From contig CACZPV010000002.1 of assembly GCA_902783065.1 (NCBI GenBank), positions 1 to 13,298 of the forward strand: DNA of 13,298 bases, given 5' to 3'. The notes below the pieces were generated by a model that saw only the letters and a program-made list of their open reading frames with translations, was not told the DNA's origin and searched no databases. This DNA comes from an uncultured Ruminococcus sp. (GTDB taxonomy: Bacteria; Bacillota; Clostridia; Oscillospirales; Acutalibacteraceae). A program made the translations under genes and the position numbers. Positions 7,134 to 13,298 of the stretch are shown in pieces (positions within the stretch are counted from its first letter, which is position 1; every line of letters starts with the position of its first letter).

Positions 7134-8591
7134 TCATTCTATTTCCTTGCTTTTTCTTACGGCGTTCATGACCGCTAAAGCCTTGTTATATGACTCCTCA
7201 TATTCATTTTCGGGTACACTGTCAGCAACAATTCCGCCTCCTGCCTGTACGTATACCTTATTGTTTTTCTTAACTGCCATGCGTATTGCAATACACGTAT
7301 CAAGGTTTCCTGAAAAATCCATATATCCGAGTGCGCCTCCGTAAATTCCTCTGGGGCAACGCTCCAATTCTTCAATAATCTCACACGCTCTGATTTTTGG
7401 TGCTCCTGACAAAGTTCCTGCCGGAAGAACAGCACTTACGGCATCAAAGGCATCACAGTCACTGCGAATATTTCCTTCTACCTGTGAACAGATATGCATG
7501 ATTTTGGAATATCGATGTATCATCATATATTTAGTCACTTCCACACTGCCGAATCTTGAAATCCTGCCAAGATCATTTCTTCCGAGATCCACTAGCATAT
7601 TATGTTCTGACAGTTCTTTTTCATCTGCTAAAAGACCTTTTTCAAGTGCGATATCCTCCTCCTCTGTTTTTCCTCTTGGCCGTGAACCTGCCACAGGAAA
7701 AGTATACAATCTTCCGTTCTGCAAACGCACCAATGTTTCAGGAGAGGTACTCATAATTTCATTGCCATCTATATGCATGTACACCATATAAGGCGACGGA
7801 TTGGTAGTACGCAGAACTCTATAGGCATTGATCAGGCTGCCCTTATAATCAGCCTCAAATCTTCTGGAAATAACTGCTTGAAATATATCGCCGTCACGGA
7901 TATATTCCTTCGTCTTTTCAACAACCCTACAGTAGTCTTCCTTAGAAAAATTACAAGTAAAATCTGATATCACAGCAGCCGGAAGCTTTGGCAGCGGTTC
8001 TTCGGAATTAAGCAGCTTTGCTGTTTCATTAATAACAGCTTCTGCATTCCGATAGTTTTCCTCGGCATTTTCGGTATTTATATTCACCGAAATACTAATC
8101 TTCTGGGTCAGATGATCGTAAGCAATAATTTTTTCAAAAAGCATAAGATCGGTATCGTTAAATTCACCTCCGCTGATTTTCAGCTTCGGTTCAGCATAGC
8201 CGATCATCGAATAGGCAAAAAATCCCACAAAACCTCCTGTAAAAGGAGTTCCGTCTTTCACCTCAGGTGCTTTATACTTTGCCAGTATACCTCTGATAAT
8301 TCCAAGCGGATCACCGGTTCGTATTTTTTCCGTCTTACCATTTTCTTCGACTGTAACCACCTTGTCCTTACAGGTCACACGCATTACAGGGTCAAATCCC
8401 AGAAAAGAATATCTTCCCCATTTTTCACCGCCCTCCACACTTTCAAGAAGAAAATATCGCCGGCTGATTCCTGCAATTCTTCTCAGCAGAGTAATCGGTG
8501 TAATAACGTCTGCATAAAATTCTTTTGTAACTGGTATAGTATTATATTGTTCTGTCATTTTTTTTATTGTTTGTAAATCCGGTTTCAACAT
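7134..8591 (-). CDS. trpE: Anthranilate synthase component I
   Basis: This 485-aa chorismate-binding enzyme makes anthranilate using ammonia from TrpG. The N-terminal domain carries FLLESVEGGEKWGRYSFLG; the LLES motif (residues 48-51) is the tryptophan feedback-inhibition site, so the enzyme is probably allosterically controlled. Catalytic-domain motifs are DGDIFQAVISRRF, STSPETLV, PVAGSRPRGKT, HNMLVDLGRNDLGR, AGTLSGAPKIRA and the C-terminal QAGGGIVADS. The LLES block and the position at the head of the trp operon favour TrpE over the paralogue PabB. ATG at 8591 is preferred: AGGAGGA lies six bases upstream. A GTG at 8612 is in frame, but the ribosome binding site would then fall inside the coding sequence. 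The gene follows the T-box terminator directly. Confidence 0.96.
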   Translation of the reverse strand: MLKPDLQTIKKMTEQYNTIPVTKEFYADVITPITLLRRIAGISRRYFLLESVEGGEKWGRYSFLGFDPVMRVTCKDKVVTVEENGKTEKIRTGDPLGIIRGILAKYKAPEVKDGTPFTGGFVGFFAYSMIGYAEPKLKISGGEFNDTDLMLFEKIIAYDHLTQKISISVNINTENAEENYRNAEAVINETAKLLNSEEPLPKLPAAVISDFTCNFSKEDYCRVVEKTKEYIRDGDIFQAVISRRFEADYKGSLINAYRVLRTTNPSPYMVYMHIDGNEIMSTSPETLVRLQNGRLYTFPVAGSRPRGKTEEEDIALEKGLLADEKELSEHNMLVDLGRNDLGRISRFGSVEVTKYMMIHRYSKIMHICSQVEGNIRSDCDAFDAVSAVLPAGTLSGAPKIRACEIIEELERCPRGIYGGALGYMDFSGNLDTCIAIRMAVKKNNKVYVQAGGGIVADSVPENEYEESYNKALAVMNAVRKSKEIE

Positions 8592-8597
8592 TTTTAA

Positions 8598-8604
8598 TCC
8601 TCCT
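8598..8604 (-). promoter_or_regulatory. trpE ribosome binding site
   Basis: AGGAGGA on the minus strand ends six bases before the ATG at 8591. It decides the trpE start against the upstream in-frame GTG at 8612. It lies just beyond the T-box terminator T-run, so translation depends on readthrough. Confidence 0.85.
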
Positions 8605-8614
8605 GCATGCACAG

Positions 8615-8904
8615 TAAAAAAGGCTTTTGTCCCTTATAAAAGGGACAAAAGCCTGAAAACTTCTGCGGTACCACCCAAATTGACGATAAAACGTCCGCTC
8701 TTTCATGTACGCTCATACACTATCTGCTGATAACGGTCAGATCTCCGTCGGCCATTACTCCCCTTAAAAGGTTTCCTGCCGCCCTTACAAGTCCATTCAA
8801 AAAAAGTTAAGCTGCTGTCATCACACCACCCGACAACTCTCTGAAGCAATCACTTTTATTTACTACTCCTGATCAACGGTTTAAATATTCAATTCAAATT
8901 TCAT
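8615..8904 (-). promoter_or_regulatory. Tryptophan-specific T-box leader (riboswitch)
   Basis: This untranslated leader of about 290 nt senses the charging of tRNA-Trp. On the minus strand it shows, in order, the Stem I entry AGGAGTAGTA, the AGAGAG motif with GGTGGTGTGA (8842-8821), and a specifier region TTGAATGGAC whose TGG codon (8795-8793) matches tryptophan. A small Stem III (GACG...CGTC) follows, then the T-box sequence TGGGTGGTACCGC (8677-8665) and the terminator. When uncharged tRNA-Trp pairs with the specifier and the UGG bulge, the antiterminator forms and trpE-A are transcribed. The single specifier and its position before trpE make this the main switch of the operon. The bulge residue facing the tRNA discriminator is U. 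Confidence 0.95.
8616..8654 (-). terminator. T-box-controlled intrinsic terminator before trpE
   Basis: On the minus strand, arms AGGCTTTTGTCCCT and AGGGACAAAAGCCT (8641-8654 and 8621-8634) pair perfectly. The stem can be extended by one pair and has a small AT loop. It is followed by a run of T (8621-8616). This is the classic Rho-independent structure that competes with the T-box antiterminator located immediately upstream. Confidence 0.95.
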
Positions 8905-8910
8905 AAGCTA

Positions 8911-8939
8911 ATTATAAGACTATATTAACGATTTGTCAA
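8911..8939 (-). promoter_or_regulatory. Consensus sigma-A promoter of the trp operon
   Basis: On the minus strand the -35 TTGACA (8939-8934) and -10 TATAAT (8916-8911) both match consensus exactly, with a 17-bp spacer. The predicted transcription start near 8904 lies just upstream of the T-box Stem I. A perfect promoter fits a system whose control is by attenuation in the leader and not at initiation. No operator-like palindrome was seen across it. Confidence 0.92.
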
Positions 8940-9083
8940 TAGTTTTTTTATACTGAATCCATGAAATTCCCTTCTGATAATACAACATTTCATTCATTAT
9001 CTGACATTTACCCGATCACACAACAAGTACAATCTCTCAGACCAGACCTCATTCCTGACAAGATGAAACCCGGAATGTCATTC

Positions 9084-9115
9084 AAAAATCGCTTTTTCAG
9101 CTTCACCGGCTGAAA
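9084..9115 (-). terminator. Weak candidate terminator of the GGDEF gene
   Basis: On the minus strand, TTTCAGC and GCTGAAA (9115-9109 and 9101-9095) form a 7-bp stem with a 7-nt loop. AAGCGATTTTTG follows, so a T-run lies a few bases after the stem. It sits about 50 bp past the stop at 9163 and ahead of the trp promoter. The offset T-run makes this a weak candidate. The rest of 8940-9162 shows no gene. Confidence 0.4.
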
Positions 9116-9162
9116 CGGGGAGTATTATCAGTCAGAATTACTTTTGACCCAGAAAAAACAAA

Positions 9163-12100
9163 TCAGTTTTGCTCCTTTAAAGCCTTCTCTTTTTCTTCCG
9201 TCCAGATAGAGTAATTCGACTTACCGCTCTTTTTAATAGAATACAGCATCGTATCAGCATGTTTCAATGCAACATTCATATGACCTTGATCATAAACTTC
9301 CATGCCGGCAATACCGATTGAACATGATACTCTATGATTTTCGGGAACATTTGCCTTTGCATGAATTGTAGCTTCAATTTCAGGAATAAAATACTTGCAC
9401 TGCTCAATTCCGATATATATTGCCTTTGCAATCTTTTCACCGACCTCAACACCTGCACCGGGAAGCACAATCAGGAACTCATCACCGCCGTATCTTACAG
9501 TGTAGCCTCTCGAACCAACCACTCTTTCAAACAATCTTGAAAATGCAATCAAAATCTCGTCGCCTACATCATGTCCGTATGTATCATTACAGAACTTGAA
9601 ATTATCAAGATCAAGGTAGATAACAGTTGCTTCGATATTCTCTCTTTTGCCTGTATTGACAAGATGTGTATAGTCATCAATCTTTTTGGTAAAGCCCTGA
9701 CGGTTGAACAGCCCTGTAAGCAGATCCGTTACCGCACTTTGCTGAAGCTTGTGATTCATTTCATTAATTTCATCTCTTGCTTTCAGACGATAGATTGTAT
9801 CGTTCATCTGACGAAGAGCGAATTTGAATATTGTCAGATCATTTCTGTCAAAAAAGTTGATATTTCCTGTCATATTTTCATGCAGTTCAATACAGGACAG
9901 CATAAAACCGGATAGTTCATTTCCCAGATATACAGGAACACATACAAACGACACGATATTGTTGACTCCGAACATATTAAGAATCGGTGTATATTCATAA
10001 AATTCTCTTTCAAATCTGGAAGCAACAAATTCTTTTCTATGACGTGTCAGATAATTAGTAAGTTCTGACAGCATTTCAGATGAAAAACTAAGATCACCGC
10101 TGTTATACCGGATAATCGGCGTACCCTTGACCACATCCACATAGAGGATATAATCCACATTATAGTTATTCTGCATAGTGATCATAGAATCTTCTATAAT
10201 CGTATCACTCGTGGAATTGGATTTATTAAGCATCTCCTGCCATGCAACAAGGAAATTAATACCCTTTGTCTTATCAGCCAGCAGCATTTCCATTTCAGCA
10301 AGCTGAGCCAATTCCTCAATCTGATATTTATTGATATTTTTCAGCGGTAGCGGAATATGCTTTTCGATAAGGTGCTGATGGTGCAATTTAGCAAAAAGTC
10401 TTTCTTCCTTATGTTTATATCCGTTTTTGTTACAGAACTCAATTGCTTCGTTAAGGATATCCTCAGCATCTTCAGCACGACCCTGAGCTATGAACATATC
10501 ATACTGTTCCTCAGCAAACATCGCATAAACAAAAAAATGCAGACCCACTGTACGCATCATATGATATTTTGCCTTGTCCATATATTCCTGTGCTTTTTCC
10601 ATATTTTCAGATTTTTCAAGCAAAGCGCTGACAAAATAATAGAAAAACATATCATCGTCCCAAAGGAAATAACTCGGTTCGCCTTCGCAATGGAGCAAAT
10701 GATGCAGTACACGTTCCATTTTATTCAGATAGAAATGTGCATTATATTCAATTCCCATTTTGTAGCTGCAATATACGATCATACCGTATACCTTTGAAAT
10801 ATTACATATTCTCATGTGATGCATCTTCTTGGAATCAAGAAGCTTCAGAACATGCAGCAGATAGTTATACGCAATCTCATAGTTGCCGGACAAAATGGCA
10901 TTGGTGGACATATTATAAAGCGTTTCCGCAACATCATATGTACTTTTAAGTCCAAAGAAAAGATCAAGAGCCTGATTGAAATAATCGTTCGCCATAGAGA
11001 ACTGCTCACTTACAATACGGTTAAATCCAAGACCATTGTAAATCTGTGCTTCTTCGATCTTATCATTCTGACCCTCTATAATCTCCAGACACTTTTTGTA
11101 GTAATAATCTACAAATGTAAAATAACCATAGCCCTGTGCAAGAAAAACATTTTTCTTCCACGCAGCAATCATCAGGCGCTCATTTTTCAGCATTTTGGCG
11201 ATGCGCATTGCCTCTGCAAAGCTTTCATTATTTTCACAGGTTTCTATATCACCCGAAAAATATTCCTTTCTGTTGCCGCAGCCGTAAAACATAATATGTG
11301 CCAGATGATTATACATATTATATTTAATTGCTTTTTCCTTAAAATCAGCAATACTCTGAGTTTCATCAATACGATACCACATATACTGTGTCCACCCGTC
11401 AAGTAAGCACATATAATCCAGCATTTGTGAGTATACCTGATATCTTTCCGAACCTGTCTTTTTTGCGATCTTAATACATTTATCACAGTTTTTTCGTGCA
11501 AGTGCCGACTGACCGCTGTAAATCTCACATATTGTCAGCAGAGAATGGTATTTGAATGTATATTGAATATTCGGGTGTTTATTGTTTACATTTTTCAGCT
11601 TATCGCACATAATCAATGCCGTTGTATAGTTCTTATCATATGTAGCAGCCGTTGCATAAAGCGTATAGAAACGCACAAGAGTTTTTGTATTCAGACTCAC
11701 TTTATCACCAATCAGGCGATTATACACGATATCCAGATAGTACATTGCCTGCTTTGTAGCCAATGAGAGTATCATATTATTAATCTTGATCAGATATTCG
11801 TTAAAATCGGGAAGGATCGGTTCAAAACTTTCAATAATATTGACATCAGTCTGCGGATCCTGCATATTCCAATCAAGCATATAGTTCAGATCCTCAATTT
11901 CATGCACAAGTTCCGACCATGTGGAAAGGGTATAGGCAGGTGCCACATATGCTTCATTATAGTTTGCCAGAAGCGAAATATTATCATAATTTTTTGTTAT
12001 AAACCGATACAGGAAATTCAGCGTACTGTTCTCTGCCAGATGCAGACGGTTAAGCACCAGAAACAATGTATGATCTCTGGAGATATAGGACAGAATATTA

Positions 12101-12516
12101 ACCAGAGAAACAGCAAACATTTTCTGCTCATATTCAACCTCACCTACAATAATCTCTTCGGTTCTGTCACATTCTCCGGTTGTAATATATGATTGTATTG
12201 TCGAGCGGCTGAGAAAATAAACATCCGCATCCTCCAGAAATTTCTCCAAAGGTATATTATAATAATATTTATAATAAAGCTGTTTGATCCACCCCAGAAA
12301 AGGCTCATATGCCTCCTGCATCCTGTTAGCGCCAAATTCATGATAAAGCAGGTCAATAGACTTACTGCTTTTTTCAACAGCCTCCTGTATTGCTTCAATA
12401 GGAACATTAAGCGTATTATAATGCTTAACAAAAAGCATGCTGCTGTGACGCTGCTCGAGACCGTGAATGATCGAATCAACAATATGTCTGATATAGAGCT
12501 GAGAACCGGATTCCAT
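9163..12516 (-). CDS. Multidomain GGDEF protein: degenerate STAND-like, TPR-like, GAF-like and diguanylate cyclase domains
   Basis: This 1117-aa protein is probably cytoplasmic; no signal peptide or membrane helix is seen. Residues 1-240 resemble an AAA_16/STAND ATPase: FLVLNRLHLAENSTLNFL aligns with the usual LVLDDLHWAD Walker B block. The P-loop position (about 28-42) has no GxxGxGK, and the Walker B acids are lost. Residues about 260-720 are helical TPR-like repeats (e.g. ANDYFNQALDLFFGL, GNYEIAYNYLLHVLKLL). Residues about 755-905 look like a GAF domain. A helical linker leads to GGDEF (927-1107): DLLTGLFNRQGF, LDLDNFK with metal-binding Asp969, and RYGGDEF with an intact active site at 1010-1014. 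The RxxD inhibitory site is absent (GSRG). It should make cyclic di-GMP from two GTP in response to a GAF/TPR-sensed signal; the ligand is unknown. The ATG at 12516 has GGAGG seven bases upstream. It appears monocistronic. Confidence 0.9.
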   Translation of the reverse strand: MESGSQLYIRHIVDSIIHGLEQRHSSMLFVKHYNTLNVPIEAIQEAVEKSSKSIDLLYHEFGANRMQEAYEPFLGWIKQLYYKYYYNIPLEKFLEDADVYFLSRSTIQSYITTGECDRTEEIIVGEVEYEQKMFAVSLVNILSYISRDHTLFLVLNRLHLAENSTLNFLYRFITKNYDNISLLANYNEAYVAPAYTLSTWSELVHEIEDLNYMLDWNMQDPQTDVNIIESFEPILPDFNEYLIKINNMILSLATKQAMYYLDIVYNRLIGDKVSLNTKTLVRFYTLYATAATYDKNYTTALIMCDKLKNVNNKHPNIQYTFKYHSLLTICEIYSGQSALARKNCDKCIKIAKKTGSERYQVYSQMLDYMCLLDGWTQYMWYRIDETQSIADFKEKAIKYNMYNHLAHIMFYGCGNRKEYFSGDIETCENNESFAEAMRIAKMLKNERLMIAAWKKNVFLAQGYGYFTFVDYYYKKCLEIIEGQNDKIEEAQIYNGLGFNRIVSEQFSMANDYFNQALDLFFGLKSTYDVAETLYNMSTNAILSGNYEIAYNYLLHVLKLLDSKKMHHMRICNISKVYGMIVYCSYKMGIEYNAHFYLNKMERVLHHLLHCEGEPSYFLWDDDMFFYYFVSALLEKSENMEKAQEYMDKAKYHMMRTVGLHFFVYAMFAEEQYDMFIAQGRAEDAEDILNEAIEFCNKNGYKHKEERLFAKLHHQHLIEKHIPLPLKNINKYQIEELAQLAEMEMLLADKTKGINFLVAWQEMLNKSNSTSDTIIEDSMITMQNNYNVDYILYVDVVKGTPIIRYNSGDLSFSSEMLSELTNYLTRHRKEFVASRFEREFYEYTPILNMFGVNNIVSFVCVPVYLGNELSGFMLSCIELHENMTGNINFFDRNDLTIFKFALRQMNDTIYRLKARDEINEMNHKLQQSAVTDLLTGLFNRQGFTKKIDDYTHLVNTGKRENIEATVIYLDLDNFKFCNDTYGHDVGDEILIAFSRLFERVVGSRGYTVRYGGDEFLIVLPGAGVEVGEKIAKAIYIGIEQCKYFIPEIEATIHAKANVPENHRVSCSIGIAGMEVYDQGHMNVALKHADTMLYSIKKSGKSNYSIWTEEKEKALKEQN

Positions 12517-12630
12517 AACCGAACCTCCATTCTTTAATCCCGCAAAAGCTGACTGTAAAATCCCAGAACCCTTTTCCTAATTCATAAATCAGGCAGACTA
12601 TCTTATTATTTTTCTATGCTGCCACCCATA

Positions 12631-12659
12631 ATTATATCCGTTTTCAACGGCAAAAACGA
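12631..12659 (-). promoter_or_regulatory. Candidate proximal promoter of the GGDEF gene
   Basis: A perfect -10 TATAAT lies at 12636-12631 on the minus strand, about 115 bp before the start codon. The -35 at 17-bp spacing (TCGTTT) is poor and there is no extended -10 TG. Only the -10 match and the position support it. Confidence 0.3.
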
Positions 12660-12921
12660 CTGTTTTTTGACCAATACGGCAAGATTTTACAACCGCAATA
12701 TTCAACCGCAGATCATATTAACTCCTAACCAATACAGCTGCCGCTGCAAAAAGCAAAAAACATCAATCCTGCTGTATCGGAATTACTATTTCTGCGTTTT
12801 TTTAAAACAAGTTCCCGCAGGTGTCTTATCATATTATAACAAATCCGCCTATCATTTTCAATATCCAAAAAGCAATTTGTTTAATTTATATATTTAAGAA
12901 AATCTGAATAAATAACATTTT

Positions 12922-13014
12922 GAAGTTTAAACGAATCCAGAAGTGGTTCTGCATGGAGCTTCGCCCACACCCCAAACGCCGATTAATGAATTAATCAGCG
13001 TTTCCTTAAACTTC
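12922..13014. repeat. Inverted-repeat-bounded, GC-richer foldable element
   Basis: Nine-bp arms GAAGTTTAA (12922-12930) and TTAAACTTC (13006-13014) enclose three further potential hairpins. These are CAGAA/TTCTG (12938-12951), TGG(A)GC/GCCCA around CTTCG, and a longer stem AAACGC-GATTAA / TTAATC-GCGTTT (12974-13003) with one mismatch. The surrounding DNA is strongly AT-rich, so the block stands out in composition. It has no ORF. It could be a structured RNA in the leader of the GGDEF gene, a small palindromic or MITE-like repeat, or a terminator for a neighbouring gene. I do not recognise a known RNA family. Confidence 0.5.
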
Positions 13015-13155
13015 CCGAACGTAATAACATGGAAATTAATGGTATATTAGTTACACATTGGAAGTCTGGATCATATACAAAGAAGTTATTTATCATAAAT
13101 CAATAGCCAATATTTCATAACAATTCGCTATTCTATATAAGATTTTTACAATTAT

Positions 13156-13185
13156 ATAATAAAATTCAGCCTTAATTTTAGTCAA
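13156..13185 (-). promoter_or_regulatory. Candidate distal promoter facing the GGDEF gene
   Basis: On the minus strand TTGACT (13185-13180) and TATTAT (13161-13156) are separated by 18 bp, each one base off consensus. Transcription from here would run through the foldable element at 12922-13014 and give a leader of about 630 nt. In such AT-rich DNA chance matches are common. Confidence 0.3.
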
Positions 13186-13298
13186 TAGCATCATATTTCT
13201 TAAATATTATCTCACAGCTATGTGTTATTATAAACAATATTTCGTAAATAAATTATGACGTTTTTGTTAATAAAAAGTAAATGCTGTTTATTTTCATC

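Larger units (their letters stand above)
12538..13298. other. 760-bp AT-rich region without a convincing gene
   Basis: Apart from the candidate promoters and the inverted-repeat element listed separately, I see no gene. The longest frame (plus strand, 12616-12897) lacks a good ribosome binding site and codes for a low-complexity, Asn/Tyr/Ile/Lys-rich peptide with no recognisable motif. The last 280 bases are almost entirely A/T and may be the upstream region of a gene beyond the window. Confidence 0.6.

Noticed and set aside
8592..8612. GTG at 8612 as trpE start
   Set aside because: The AGGAGGA ribosome binding site lies downstream of this GTG and six bases before the ATG at 8591.
9050..9077. 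CATTCC / GGAATG pair as terminator
   Set aside because: The loop is too long and there is no adjacent T-run on either strand.
1959..12192. Plus-strand frames inside the trp genes and the GGDEF gene
   Set aside because: They are antisense or out-of-frame shadows of strongly supported genes, with no family motifs of their own.
12616..12897. 93-codon plus-strand frame as a small gene
   Set aside because: No ribosome binding site, low-complexity AT-driven composition, no motif and position in the likely promoter region of the GGDEF gene.
12520..13020. Cyclic di-GMP riboswitch upstream of the GGDEF gene
   Set aside because: I looked for GEMM-type conserved segments on the minus strand and did not find them.

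Overview
The window looks like a chromosomal segment of a low-to-mid GC Clostridia member, most likely Ruminococcus-like (Oscillospirales). This is inferred from the Firmicutes-style T-box control of trp, strong AGGAGG-type ribosome binding sites, AT-rich intergenic DNA, and a TetM/EF-G-like translation factor fused to a NYN nuclease domain, an architecture I associate with this group. No tRNA, rRNA, insertion sequence or CRISPR array was seen.

Layout. (1) Positions 1-1869, plus strand: the 3' part of a TetM/EF-G-type translation factor. The GTPase domain lies outside the window; domains II-V are followed by a linker and a C-terminal NYN (YacP/Rae1-like) ribonuclease domain. (2) 1870-1908: a perfect 18-bp inverted repeat between convergent genes. 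(3) 8591 down to 1925, minus strand: a complete tryptophan operon in the order trpE-trpG-trpD-trpC-trpF-trpB-trpA. Most junctions are tightly spaced or overlapping. The exceptions are a 161-bp gap between trpG and trpD and a 48-bp gap between trpC and trpF. (4) 8615-8904, minus strand: a Trp-specific T-box leader with its terminator, driven by a textbook promoter (TTGACA, 17 bp, TATAAT). (5) 12516-9163, minus strand: a 1117-aa protein with a degenerate STAND/AAA-like N-terminus, a long TPR-like helical region, a GAF-like domain and a C-terminal GGDEF diguanylate cyclase domain. (6) 12538-13298: a 760-bp AT-rich region without a convincing gene. It holds candidate promoters for the GGDEF gene and a GC-richer, inverted-repeat-bounded element of about 93 bp that could be a structured RNA or a small palindromic repeat.

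How it fits together. The trp genes encode all steps from chorismate to tryptophan. Uncharged tRNA-Trp should bind the T-box leader (specifier TGG) and prevent termination ahead of trpE, and TrpE keeps the motif for tryptophan feedback inhibition. The GGDEF protein is predicted to turn a signal read by its GAF and TPR/STAND-like modules into cyclic di-GMP. The most unusual protein is the translation-factor/NYN fusion: it appears to join a module that binds the ribosomal A site to a nuclease domain related to an A-site mRNA endonuclease.
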